Below, in pieces: positions 49,601-58,417 of a DNA stretch of 64,000 nucleotides. Origin of the DNA: Cyprinodon diabolis (Eukaryota; Chordata; Actinopteri; Cyprinodontiformes; Cyprinodontidae). Location: NCBI GenBank assembly GCA_030533445.1, contig CM060064.1, positions 45,565,787 to 45,629,786 on the forward strand. The letters are read 5' to 3'. The notes beneath the pieces were generated by a model that saw only the letters and a program-made list of their open reading frames with translations, had not been told where the DNA came from and made no database searches. Within the stretch, counting starts at the first letter, position 1. Every line of letters begins with the position of its first letter. The translations under genes were made by a program, and so were the position numbers.

Positions 49601-49639
49601 CCGCTGCTGGAGGAAGTCACCATCCAGCCTGCAGCCTGA
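37493..49639 (+). CDS. ms4a-like: MS4A-family four-span membrane protein (complete, six coding exons, 249 aa)
   Basis: Coding exons are 37493-37669, 43753-43866, 44880-44936, 45040-45252, 47224-47346 and 49574-49639, with 59, 38, 19, 71, 41 and 21 codons before TGA. All introns are phase 0 with GT donors and AG acceptors. The predicted 249-residue protein has a cytoplasmic N-terminus (1-58) and membrane spans at about 60-78, 91-108, 117-140 and 189-213. A short loop follows span 1. A 47-residue acidic, Tyr-rich extracellular loop carries Cys151 and Cys179, a likely disulphide, and the cytoplasmic tail is short. The GLLNIGLG pattern in span 1 and the VEVCVAIS pattern in span 4 are typical of MS4A/CD20 proteins. 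Known family members modulate immune receptors and lipid or Ca2+ signalling; a specific role here is unknown. Intron 1 of the coding part holds the 23-bp minisatellite. The family is certain; orthology to a named human member is not. Confidence 0.9.
37845..43709 (+). repeat. 23-bp minisatellite array (about 249 units) in an MS4A intron
   Basis: The unit is CTCACTACTAGAAAGCTTTCATA-like and centred on the perfect palindrome GAAAGCTTTC. Palindrome starts sampled at 37982, 38051, 40098, 43640 and 43686 are separated by exact multiples of 23 (3, 89, 154 and 2 units), so there is no net indel over 5.7 kb. Variation is confined to a few positions: CTACTAG, CTATTAG, CTGTTAG, CTACTGG or CTGTTGG, and CTCA, CACA or TATA. 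The left edge (37845-37975) is made of degenerate units; the right edge ends abruptly at about 43709. It is wholly intronic. Frames through it are not coding. Confidence 0.97.
40030..43480 (+). repeat. 1,702-bp higher-order duplication inside the minisatellite
   Basis: Diagnostic variants recur at exactly 1,702 bp, which is 74 units: GAAAGCGTTC at 40098 and 41800, AATCACTACT at 40501 and 42203, and again at 41283 and 42985. A one-unit insertion shifts the register after about 43150. A nested 506-bp (22-unit) sub-repeat relates about 41130 to 41636 and 42832 to 43338. Confidence 0.85.
43753..43866 (+). CDS. ms4a-like: MS4A coding exon 2 (membrane span 1 and start of span 2)
   Basis: 38 codons between the acceptor CCACAG (ends 43752) and the donor GTGAGC (43867). 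It encodes the hydrophobic AIHIMIGLLNIGLGIIMTV segment, a short loop and the beginning of span 2. Confidence 0.9.
43867..44879. other. MS4A intron, nothing recognised
   Basis: Ordinary intron sequence with no element I could place. Confidence 0.4.
44880..44936 (+). CDS. ms4a-like: MS4A coding exon 3 (span 2)
   Basis: 19 codons between TTTTACAG and GTGAGT. It completes span 2 (FIVFGILCLLSE) and the intracellular loop. Confidence 0.88.
45040..45252 (+). CDS. ms4a-like: MS4A coding exon 4 (span 3 and large extracellular loop)
   Basis: 71 codons between TCTTTCAG and GTAAGA. It encodes an Ala/Ile-rich span 3 and the acidic Tyr-rich loop with two cysteines. An open frame reading past the donor to 45312 is intron read-through. 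Confidence 0.9.
45535..45835. other. GC-rich repeat-like patch in an MS4A intron
   Basis: It starts with ACGTCCTCTTTTTCCTGG-type sequence near 45508 and a G-run at about 45566-45577, followed by a GC-rich, CpG-rich block unlike the flanks. It is probably an inserted element. Frames on both strands overlap and none has a domain. Confidence 0.35.
45840..46736 (+). mobile_element. hAT element relic with BED-finger frame
   Basis: The right end reads GTGAACCGCTCCACCCCTAG, preceded by CGAACCGAACCG-type blocks, an end typical of one hAT group in fish. The left part has related CGGTTCGGTTCG blocks near 45978. Between them lies a BED-type zinc-finger start (46178-46372). An unrelated CGCTCCGCT-rich patch (about 46390-46510) may be a nested insertion. 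Confidence 0.55.
46178..46372 (+). pseudogene. BED zinc-finger N-terminus of a hAT transposase
   Basis: The frame has SAVWDHFAF, then TVCKHCATRFVY and NMTNMSCH. This is the W..F, CxxC, then His pattern of a BED finger, as found at the N-terminus of ZBED-like hAT transposases. The frame stops before the second His is completed, and no DDE domain follows. Confidence 0.65.
47224..47346 (+). CDS. ms4a-like: MS4A coding exon 5 (span 4)
   Basis: 41 codons between TTCTGCAG and GTGAAG. It encodes span 4 and a basic juxtamembrane stretch (TLRRSREKQEK-like). Confidence 0.88.
47347..49573. other. last MS4A intron with a decayed repeat and a 30-bp tandem repeat
   Basis: 47570-48060 looks like a decayed interspersed element (GGGGTAACCAATTAAAAAGC start) but could not be classified. 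48897-49017 is a separate tandem array, listed on its own. The rest is ordinary intron. Confidence 0.35.
48897..49017 (+). repeat. 30-bp tandem repeat, about 4 units
   Basis: TTCAGTGTTTAAAATT recurs every 30 bp (around 48930, 48960 and 48990). Since 30 is a multiple of 3, it produces a fortuitous 10-residue periodic peptide (KKIQCLKF-like). Confidence 0.75.
49574..49639 (+). CDS. ms4a-like: MS4A coding exon 6 (C-terminal tail)
   Basis: 21 codons plus TGA (49637-49639) after the acceptor CTGTAG. The tail is ASGDPELYNPLLEEV-like, acidic with a single Tyr in a YNPLL context. ATTAAA at about 49680 and AATAAA-type sequences near 49950 are candidate polyadenylation signals. Confidence 0.88.
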   Translation, partial: ASGDPELYNPLLEEVTIQPAA

Positions 49640-49977
49640 ACATCTTCAGCTTTAATCCAGCAGTTCTGGTCTCTGATGGGATTAAAAGCCGCATCAATTA
49701 TTCAATAACAGTTTTAAACATTTAGCATATTTTCTCCAAGTAATGCTTTTCTATTGCCTTCTGCACTTTCATTTAAATCTGTGCTCATTTATTCCAGCAG
49801 ATTTTAATCATCAATGTGCATTCTGAGTTTGACTTTTTTTATTTTGATGTAGTTGTAGCTTTGCACCACTTAACCGAAACAGATAATTAAACCAGTTATG
49901 AAAAAAGTTTATCGTGTCTTTTTTTTTTTTTTTTGGTTCACTTGAAGTGACAAAATAAATTCAATAGTCAGGGGAAG

Positions 49978-50118
49978 ATTCAATTCAGTTTATTTCTATA
50001 GCACCAATTCACAACACATGGCAAGGCAATCCCTCACACTAAGAATGCATGTAGCCACAGTGGAGAGGAAAAACTCAATTTTAACAGGAAGAAACCTCCA
50101 GCAGAACCAGGCTCAGTG
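49978..50118 (+). repeat. interspersed repeat family A (short)
   Basis: CAATTCAGTTTATTTCTATA through CCAGCAGAACCAGGCTCAGT, with an internal deletion relative to the copy at 3483. It lies 340 bp after the MS4A stop. Confidence 0.7.
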
Positions 50119-50193
50119 TGAGAAGCGATTCTTGTGGGATGGAAGAGGGAAATAGTGACAATGAAGAAGATATGAAGAGGGTAGCCTCAAAAA

Positions 50194-50655
50194 ATGAGAA
50201 AAGGCGGGGGGGAAAACAGAGCTCAGTTGAGGGGGAGTCCAGTTCAGAACATTCAAGTGATGATCATACATTCCACAGCAAAACAGACTGAATACAAAGT
50301 CATTTTCAAAGTTGTTAATCAGGGAGACTATTTTGCAAATTGGAATCCGGTTCACTTAACAAAAACCATAAATAAACTTGTTGGAAAATTCGGAGATGCC
50401 AGAATCCTGTACAGTGGAGACCTGTTAATCAACTGCAGGGACAGCCTCAGCAAAGCAAAGCCATTCAGATCAATAAAATTGACGGGATAAGAGTTCAGTG
50501 CAGTTTGGTGGAGAACAAAAAGATCAGCAGGGGAGTGATTGGAGGAGTTCCTCTAAGAGAGTCTAAAAAAGAAATTTTAGAAAACAGCGGTGCAAAAGTA
50601 AAATAAGTGTAACAGTTAAAAACAACAAGAAACGGAGAAAGATCTGACTGAAAAA
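50194..50655 (+). pseudogene. LINE ORF1-like protein relic, N-terminal part
   Basis: The frame has EYKVIFKVVNQGDYFANWNP, then HLTKTINKLVGKFGDARILY and SGDLLINCRDSLSKAKPF. This is the RRM-like pattern of the first open reading frame of a fish non-LTR retrotransposon. After about 50490 it continues in another frame (GVIGGVPLRESKKEILE), so there is a frameshift. It is interrupted at 50656 by a TIR element. Confidence 0.6.
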
Positions 50656-51539
50656 CAGAGTGCGAAATACGGGGGGGTCCGGGGGGCTTTCAGGGGGTCC
50701 ACGGGACCCTCAAAAGCTAAATTTAAAGGGGGTCTTAAATTGTGTGAAAATATTTTTTGTCACTAATGGCGACTAAAAATTTTTAAGCTCAACATGTCCA
50801 GTATTAAAATTCAAAACCTTTATTCACAAATATGTTCTGTTTTTTGCCAAGTGGAGCCAGCCAATCCTGTTAGCATATGCAAATTAGCCATGTGCCTTTC
50901 CGCAGTTAATAACACGGGCAACGCGGAATAGATTGCCAGAAGACCAGACATGTTCACAAGTCATTTTTTGCAAGTCCAAGTCAAGTCTCAAGTCTTGAGA
51001 GCTCAAGTCCAAGTCAAGTCATAAGTCTTGAGAAGGCCTGTCGCAATAATCAATCGCACAAAAAATTCTAATCACTTGATTAAATAAAAAAAGTGCAATA
51101 ATTTTTGTGCTTGCTTGTTTCTGCGCTGTGCTTTATATAGTTTTGTTTTTCGTAATGTAGTTGCGCTTTTAGATTTGTAGTTGCAGTTTGCACTTCAGGG
51201 CCACCGTAAACCATCTGCCTCTTTGCACTAGCATAAGTATTGCATATTTTATATTATTGTACATTTTATATTTTATTGTGAAATTGAATGTTTATATTTT
51301 AGTATTAGGAACTGATCTTATCTGTTGTGCCTGTGCACTTTATCTGTTTCACTGTTGGTGAATAAGAAACGTCCTCTCCAGTCCTTGTATGTCTGGTGAA
51401 TCTGAAGAATTGACATTACGGCTGACTTTGACTTTGAAATGTTATAGGCCTACTACATATTGAGAAAATTTAGATAGGTATTGCGCAACAATCGGGAGAT
51501 GGGGACCCCCCCAAATATTGACAGGTATTTCGCACACTG
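50656..51539. mobile_element. TIR DNA element inserted in the LINE ORF1 relic
   Basis: The left end CAGAGTGCGAAATAC and the right end GTATTTCGCACACTG are inverse copies with one mismatch plus one shift, followed inward by mirrored GGGGGGGTCC blocks. CAG termini suggest a hAT-type element, but no clean 8-bp duplication is visible. It contains an internal AAGTCCAAGTCAAGTC repetitive patch (about 50975-51030). Confidence 0.6.
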
Positions 51540-51840
51540 TGCGAAAAGGATCCAATCTCAGTCAGAAAACACAAACCTACAGGCAAATTCAAAACCTCTG
51601 GAGAAATGTCCAAAAATTGAAGAAGACTCACTAATTGTTAAAAAGAAAGATTTTATTCTATTCATGGTGGAAGTGATCAATTGTAGTGCACAGACGACAA
51701 GGAAAACCGAAAAAATCAAAATAATAGTGAAAGCTGCAGAAAAATATCTGGAAGTGAAAGACTTAAACAGGAAAGTGGTTGAAAGCATGATGGGAAAACC
51801 GATAGGACCATCAGAAACTGGCAGAATTACAATGACTTAA
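51540..51840 (+). pseudogene. LINE ORF1-like protein relic, C-terminal part
   Basis: The open frame has KKKDFILFMVEVINCSAQTT, then KIKIIVKAAEKYLEVKDL, ending ITMT at TAA 51838-51840. This matches the C-terminal helix-rich segment seen in the same type of fish LINE ORF1. The start of the frame (51481) lies inside the inserted element, so only the part after 51540 belongs to the LINE. Confidence 0.5.
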
Positions 51841-52330
51841 AGATCAATCTAAATTATGAGTGCAAATGTGATTTAGTATTTATTATGTTGGGTTAAGTTA
51901 AACTGTTTTTTTTGTAGTTGTTTTTTTGGGGGGTGAATCGTTTCCTGTTTCCTTGCTTTACTCCATATCAGTTGGTGGCGGTAATGCACTTCTCACAAGT
52001 TTGCCAACCGCCATAAAACCTCATAAGAAGAAGAAGAAGCCTCCTTAGTAGAGGTGAGAAAGAGTGAAAATAAAGGAGGAAAAAAAGGGAAACACAAATA
52101 TGATGGCGACAGCCGTAACAGCAGTAAATTTAATGGTTAGGATAAGATTAAAGCTTTATTTCCATTAAATAAGAAAATCAATTAAAATGCCACATGAATG
52201 TGTTAGTGCACACAGTAACTCTTAAAAACAACATGGCAGCGAAGGACGTGAACACATTAGATATATCCATGTTTCATTCTTGGCTGTAGTTCCCATCGTC
52301 GCGTATTAACTGTAAAAAAATGCTCCTGTG

Positions 52331-52703
52331 GATTGCTCTGAAAAGCTTGATATTGCTATTTAACATCAAGCTGCTGGTTGCAAGCTATGATCTAAGCATT
52401 TCTGGGCAATTTGACTTCATACTGCATATTTTCAACTAAATATGATTGCCAACAAAAAAATGACTGATATTTATGGTTGGTAAGACGTGAGAAAGGTGGC
52501 TTAAACTACCTCTGATTGCTCTGAAAAGCTTGAGTTTTCTGTATAGCATCAAGCTGCTGATTGCAATCTTTGATCAAAGAATTTCTTTCCAATTTAACTT
52601 TATATTGGATATTTTAAGCTAAATATGATCACCAGAAAAGAAAATTATAACATTTATGGTGGGCCAGATTTGAGAAAAGTGGCTTAAAGGCTTAAACTAC
52701 GTC
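52331..52703 (+). repeat. two-copy tandem repeat, about 183 bp unit
   Basis: GATTGCTCTGAAAAGCTTGA occurs at 52331 and 52514. The following CATCAAGCTGCTG, AATATGAT and GAGAAAGGTGGCTTAAACTA blocks keep the same order in both. The units have diverged by roughly a fifth by eye. Confidence 0.75.
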
Positions 52704-52849
52704 TGTTTGCTCTCCATGAATCCAAATATTCCGTGTCATCATCCTCCAGCTACATCCGGGCTTTGTCTTTTTACATGGCAGTAAGGTTCAGCTCCAGATC
52801 ACCGGATGCAAAAAAAATGCTATTTGCAAACCAAACTAATTTTGATGTA

Positions 52850-53050
52850 ACCGAAACACCAACCCATCAAAGAGCAATTTGAGGGTAAATGGAAATGCAG
52901 CTGGTGTCCAAAGGATATGGAAGACATTCCAATATTTGAAAAAGAGGAATCAGCAGGGGATTATGCTGTTCCTGAGAAACGCATGGCTGACATCTATCAG
53001 AACTATTTACATAAGACAGACTGCTTAGTAGGGATAGAAAAGAATATATA
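52850..53050 (+). other. short open frame with a CSWC motif, status unknown
   Basis: Between two in-frame stops a frame of about 66 codons encodes EGKWKCSWCPKDMEDIPIFE, then EKRMADIYQNYLHKTDC. The K-W-K-C-x-W-C pattern looks like part of a zinc-binding or disulphide peptide. There is no ATG near its beginning and no splice signal I trust. It could be an element fragment or an old exon. Confidence 0.25.
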
Positions 53051-53086
53051 ATTAATACAACTATGTATTACCCAAACACACATTTA

Positions 53087-53432
53087 CAGAAGAGGATTAG
53101 GGCCACAGAAAAAAAAAAAAAAGGTAACAGATTTTTTAATATTTCAGTTTAATATGGTAAAAAAGTCAGAATTCTGACTCTAATCTCAGAATTAGGTGAC
53201 TTTTCGACGTCCCTGGTGATGCTATTTTAATAATGAAAGAGCAGAAGGTGATTGAAACAAGAGAGCTAGTTTAGTCTCTAAAACAGACATGCTAACATGT
53301 TTTTTAGGAATTCTAAGAGATCTCAGAATTCTGAGATTAAAGTCTGAATTCTAATTTTTTTTCCCATATTAAACTCAAATATTTAAAAATCAGTGACATT
53401 TTTTTTTTTTCAGTGGCCCTAATCCTCTTCCA
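53087..53432. mobile_element. TA-flanked hairpin MITE, copy 2
   Basis: It has the same termini as 33085-33351 (AGAAGAGGATTAGGGCCAC and inverse) with TA at 53085-53086 and 53433-53434. The central part carries about 100 bp of unrelated sequence. Confidence 0.8.
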
Positions 53433-53566
53433 TACATATTTGATCCTTTACTAAATTGAGACTCTAAAAAAAAGGCTACATTTCTAAAAAAAACCCAAAA
53501 CAAATAGATTTTCACTTTTGTGCAACTTTATTAAACTAAATCCATGGTTCGAGCATACAGCATCTA

Positions 53567-54069
53567 CGGAAGAGGATTAGGGCCACTGAAAAAAAAAAAG
53601 TTAACTGACTTTTACATTTTATTTCAGTTTAGTATGGGAAAAAAGTCATAATTCTGACTTTTTTCTCAGAATTCTGACTTTAATCTCAAAATTCTAACTT
53701 TAATCTCAGAATTCTGACTTTAATCTCAGAATTCTGACTTTAATCTCAGAATTCTGACTTTTTTTCTCAGAATTCTGACTTTAATCTCAGAGTTCTTACT
53801 TTAATCTCAGAATTTTGACTTTTTTCTCAGAATTCTGACTTCAATCTCAGAATTCTTACTTTAATTTTAGAATTCTGACTTTTTTCTCAGAATTCTGACT
53901 TTAATCTCAAAATTCTGACTTTAATCTAAGAATTCTGACTTTTTTTATTGTCAGAATTGAGTCAGAATTCTGAGAAAAAAGTCTGAATTCTAACTTTTTT
54001 CCCATACTAAACTGAAATAAAATGTAAAAATCTGTTAATTTTTTTTTTAGTGGCCCTAATCTTCTTCCA
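53567..54069. mobile_element. TA-flanked hairpin MITE, copy 3, with expanded core
   Basis: Termini and TA duplications (53565-53566, 54070-54071) match the other copies. The core (about 53645-53945) has grown into a tandem array of roughly 20-bp AATTCTGACTTTAATCTCAG units, more than a dozen by eye. The element is therefore 503 bp, against 267 bp for copy 1. Confidence 0.85.
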
Positions 54070-54532
54070 TAAGCATCAGTACAGTTTTCTCTCTTTTTTT
54101 TTTTTTTTACATATACTCAGATCATGAACTTTCTTTTCCCATCATGCAGTGTTCTCTTAAAGGGGTATTATCATGACAGAAATGTATGAAATACAAAAAT
54201 AATTTAAAAAGTAGTTTGAGCACATATTTCATATTGGTTTATTTCATAGACCAAATTAATTCTCTTCCGTACATATTTGATCCTTTATTAAAGTAAAGCC
54301 TCTAAAAAAAAAAAAAAAAAAAAAAAAAGGCTACATTTCTAAAACAACTTTCAATCACTGAAACTTTATCTTCTGCAGGTGATCTCATGCTGATCTCTAC
54401 CTGCAGAAATCACCTTGATTTTAAGCAGTGTGTTTTATAGCAGCTGTTACTGCAGTCGCTGCTGCATTTCAGGTATTTCTAAAGAGAGAAGAACCGGTTT
54501 GGTTTGTCCATGAATGGGAAACATTAAAAAAA

Positions 54533-54745
54533 ACACGGAACTGTGCTCCAAACAGGAACTGGGCTGCAAACACTTTCGTCCTCCGTGGTCAGGAGGGATT
54601 ATTTACTGCCAGGACAGACCGCTGCTGATGGTTAGTTTTGTTTTTGGAAAAAGGTTGAAACACGAGGCAGATGTTTAATTTCGGTTCGGGAAACAATTGA
54701 TAGCGGAAACTAAACCGTCTTTAATCTCTTCTAGTTTAAAACTAC
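54533..54745 (+). pseudogene. duplicated MS4A first-exon region (donor deleted)
   Basis: It is aligned with 36352-36640 over GCTCCAAACAGGAACTGGG, AACACTTTCGTCCTCCGTG, GGAGGGATTATTTACT and GGAAACTAAACCGTCTTTAA. Relative to the functional locus, about 68 bp (36403-36470) are missing, including the donor at 36439. The copy therefore cannot splice in the same way. Confidence 0.8.
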
Positions 54746-54789
54746 ATATTATAGATCATCCAACCTGGATTATATATATATATATTAAT

Positions 54790-55580
54790 ATATTTAAGTC
54801 CGAAATCAAAAACTTCCACACAATATACAGGAAATGTTTGGTGACAGAGAGGGGGGTTATGATCTAAGAGGTGAAGGATACTTTAAAAAAACAACACTTT
54901 AGAACAACCAGAAAGAGTTTTTGTTTATCTGTGCGTGGAGTAAATGTCTGGAATGGATTGAATGACGAGTTTAAAAAAAAATATATAAATGCAAACCAAT
55001 TTAAAAAACTGATTAAAACCGAGCTCATTTCAAAATATGCTATATAAGATGACTGTTTAATAGTCTATAATGTAATTGATGACATAAATAGTACTTAAAA
55101 TAATTGTACATGGCTAAACATCATGTGAAATGGAAACAAGTGTTTTTTTTTTTATGTTTTGACATTTAATTGATGATAAATTGACAAGTAGGAAAGGGGC
55201 AGGACATTATAAGATGTATCTTCTACCTGCTCCTTTTCGAACAGAAAATATAAAATTTGCATGTCACATGGGCAAAATAATTAGTTTTATATTTTCATTC
55301 TTAAGTTTGTTTCATTGAAATTTTTTTCTTGATTGTTTTTACTGTCTGTTCGAAATAAATAAATAAATACTTTATTTTTTGGCAGCATATTGTTTTTAAA
55401 AGCGAACTAAAAACCTATTTGTTTATTAAATCATTTTAATTCTAGTAGATGAAGGTTTGTTTTATGACCATGTCTTTTATGACTGTACATGTATTTTTAT
55501 TTGTCTTGTAATGTTAAGAAGCATTTTGTGACCCCTATGTATTTGAAAGGTGCTATAGAAATAAACTTACTTGTTTCTAG
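54790..55580 (+). mobile_element. LINE 3' relics
   Basis: 54790-55380 resembles the C-terminal coding end and tail of a fish LINE (peptide fragments TNQKEFLFI-like and a final CTTCTACCTGCTCCTTTTCG block). 55395-55580 has a second LINE tail ending GGTGCTATAGAAATAAACTT. Both are decayed and lack a reverse-transcriptase core. Confidence 0.45.
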
Positions 55581-55821
55581 CTTTGAACATAAATGTTTGC
55601 TTTAAAATTTGACCAAATCTATACTTTGAGTTTTATTTTTTGTAATGTGCGTGTTTTTCCCCACACTTTATGTCAATAATCTAAATATTGCTGCAATATG
55701 TAAATACATATGAAACATTTGTTATATATGTAAATATTTACAGTTAAACACAAAAATATGTTCTTAATCTTTCCATCTTTATTTGTAAGGCGACCTTGGT
55801 TGACTTTAAAGGCGCCTTCAA

Positions 55822-56225
55822 ATGAATAAATGTTTTGTTAACTCAATGTTTACCTGTGGAGTACCACAGGGATCAGTGTTAGGATCAATTCTCTTTACTA
55901 TGCTACCAATCGGTAGAATTATTAGTCAGCATGGGATTAATTTCCACTGTTACGCTGATGATACCCAGCTATATCTGTCTATAAATCCAGATGAAGCTAA
56001 CCCATTACATAGATTACAGGCATGTCTTGAAGACATAAAAACATGGATGACTCTTAACTTTCTGCTTCTGAATGCAGACAAAACAGAAGTTATAGTCTTT
56101 GGACCAAGTTTTTGAAAAAGATGCTGATAAGTCAATCGCTTTATTTGGATGGGATTAAACTGATTTCAGATAATAAAGTAAAAAATCTTTGTGTTATCTT
56201 TGATCAGGACCTGTCGTTTAAAGTC
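55822..56225 (+). pseudogene. LINE reverse-transcriptase fragment
   Basis: The frame has GVPQGSVLGSILFTMLP (RT motif B), then HCYADDTQLYLSI (the catalytic YADD box) and LNADKTEVIVFG. This order is that of L2/CR1/Rex1-type fish LINEs. It goes out of frame after about 56115 and ends at the junction with the P2RX7-like element near 56220-56234. Confidence 0.75.
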
Positions 56226-56273
56226 ATAGGGAAATAATATTAAAATGTCAAATCATTAAGATTTAAACATGTA

Positions 56274-57876
56274 CAGTGGGGCAAAAAAGTATTTAGTCAG
56301 CCACCAATAGTGAAAGTTCTCCCACTTAAAAAGATGAGAGAGGCTGGTAATTTTCATCATAGATATACCTCAACTATGAGAGACAAAATGAGAAAAAAAT
56401 CCAGAAATCACATTGTCTGATTTTTAAAGAATTTATTTGCAAAATATGGTGGAAAATAAGTATTTGGTCAATAACAAAAGTTCATCTCAATACTTTGTTA
56501 TATACCCTTTGTTGGCAATGACAGAGATCAAACGTTTTCTGTAAGTCTTCACAAGGTTTTCACACACTGTTGCTGGTATTTTGGCCCATTCCTCCATGCA
56601 GATCTCCTCTAGAGCAGTGATGTTCTGGGGCTGTCGCTGGGCAACACGGACTTTCAACTCCCTCCAAAGATTTTCTATGGGGTGGAGATCTGGAGACTGG
56701 CTAGGCCACTCCAGGACCTTGAAATGCTTCTTACGAAGCCACTCCTTCGTTACCCGGGCGGTGTGTTTGGGATCATTGTCATGCTGAAAGACCCAGCCAC
56801 GTTTCATCTTCAATGCCCTTGCTGATGGAAGGAGGTTTTCACTCAAAATTTGACGATACATGGCCCCATTCATTCTTTCCTTCACACGGATCAGTCGTCC
56901 TGGTTCCTTAGCAGAAAAACAGCCCCAAAGCATGATGTTTCCACCCCCATGCTTCACTGTAGGTATGGTGTTCTTTGGATGCAACTCAGCATTCTCTCTC
57001 CTCCAAACACGACGAGTAGAGTTTGTACCAAAAAGTTCTATTTTGGTTTCATCTGACCATATGATATTCTCCCAGTCATCGTCTGGATCATCCAAATGCT
57101 CTCTAGAAAACTTGAGACGGGCCTTGACATGTACTGGCTTAAGCAGGGGGACACGTCTGGCACTGCAGGATTTGAGTCCCTGGCGGCGTAGTGTGTTACT
57201 GATGGTAGCCTTTGTTACTTTGGTCCCAGCTCTCTGCAGGTCATTCACTAGGTCCCCCCGTGTGGTTCTGGGATTTTTACTCACCGTTCTTGTGATCATT
57301 TTGACCCCACGGGGTGAGATCTTGCGTGGAGCCCCAGATCGAGGAAGATTATCAGTGGTCTTGTATGTTTTCCATTTTCTAATAATTGATCCCATAGTTG
57401 ATTTCTTCACACCAAGCTGTTTACCTATTGCAGATTCAGACTTCCCAGCCTGGTGCAGGTCTATAATTTTGTTTCGGGTGTCCTTTGAATGCTCTCTAGT
57501 TTTGACCTTGGTGGAGTTTAGAGTGTGACTGTTGTGAGGTTGTGGACAGGTGTCTTTTATACTGATAACGGGTTCAAACAGGTGCCATTAATGAAGGTAA
57601 CGAGTGGAGGACAGAGGGGCCTCTTACAGAAGAAGTTACAGGTCTGTGAGAGCCAGAAATCTTGCTTGTTTGTAACTGACCAAATACTTATTTTCCACCA
57701 TATTTTGCAAATAAATTCTTTAAAAATCAGACAATGTGATTTTCGGGATTTTTTTTTCTCATTTTGTCTCTCATAGTTGAGGTATATCTATGATGAAAAT
57801 TACCGGCCTCTCTCATCTTTTTGAGTTGGAGAACTTGCACTATTGGTGGCTGACTAAATACTTTTTTGCCCCACTG
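56274..57876 (-). mobile_element. Tc1-family transposon, near full length
   Basis: The terminal repeats CAGTGGGGCAAAAAAGTATT (left) and the exact inverse (right) are flanked by TA at 56272-56273 and 57877-57878. Its 1,603 bp is the normal size for Tc1. The termini mirror each other for about 190 bp with few differences, so the insertion is fairly young. The unoccupied site survives in copy 1 of the host element (25664-25665). Confidence 0.95.
56487..57509 (-). pseudogene. Tc1 transposase, catalytic core intact but start codon lost
   Basis: The frame runs from an N-terminal paired-type HTH region ([20 protein letters not shown], then [10 protein letters not shown]) through a second HTH and GAPRKIS linker to the DD34E catalytic domain. 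The catalytic residues are visible: Asp in IWSDETKIE, Asp in [10 protein letters not shown], and Glu in [11 protein letters not shown]. The C-terminus [11 protein letters not shown] is complete and ends at TAA 56487-56489. The reading frame stays open into the N-terminus (to about 57509) but no ATG is present: the expected initiator region has a small deletion. An ATG or GTG near 57410 would skip half of the first HTH. The copy is therefore probably inactive despite an intact core. Confidence 0.85.
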
Positions 57877-58126
57877 TATATAAATGTACTCTTTATCAGA
57901 CCATACTGTCCTAAAATGTAGAAAATTTAGATTTTTAAAAAAGAAAAATCCTGTCTTAAAATCTGTTTTTTTCGTTACCTTCTGCAGGGCAGTTAGTTCT
58001 ACGTCAGCCTGAACACCTTAATTTGGCCAATAATATATCAACGGTCATCTGTCAATCAAGTTTTTTTGGTCATAGCATCTTGATTTATATGTCAAAGCTA
58101 ATATACGCAACGGTTGAAATCAGAAA

Positions 58127-58417
58127 TCAGAATCCTTTCCTTTCCCATTGAGTTCTGTCCCAGTGTTCATGGGGATGGACGTCTGTGTCTTCGGCAGGCG
58201 TAGAGCTAACAGAACTGGCAGCGTTGCGAGGCAAGGGCTCAAACATGTACGGCTGGAAGCCTTCTACACCAAACCAAGCTTCTGCCGCCCTGGCGTCCTC
58301 TTCCACAACATCTTCCTCCCCGCTTTCCTCCTCTAAATAAAAAATGGATGACGGAGGAGACTCATCCACGACCTCCGAGACTAAACTCTCCTCCTCTTGC
58401 ATGTTTCCGCTGTCCAT
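58127..58417 (-). pseudogene. acidic N-terminal fragment of a P2RX7 C-domain-like element protein, copy 2
   Basis: 96 codons, nearly identical to 25136-25426, with the same EEESGEEDVVEEDARAAEAW and FQPYMFEPLPR motifs. Differences cluster at the last 15 residues. The following cysteine-rich domain is missing here too. Confidence 0.5.

Noticed and set aside
54428..54628. 66-codon frame over the duplicated first-exon region
   Set aside because: It is fortuitous: the functional MS4A locus has no equivalent frame there.
56860..57528. 222-codon plus-strand frame
   Set aside because: It is the antisense shadow of the Tc1 transposase.
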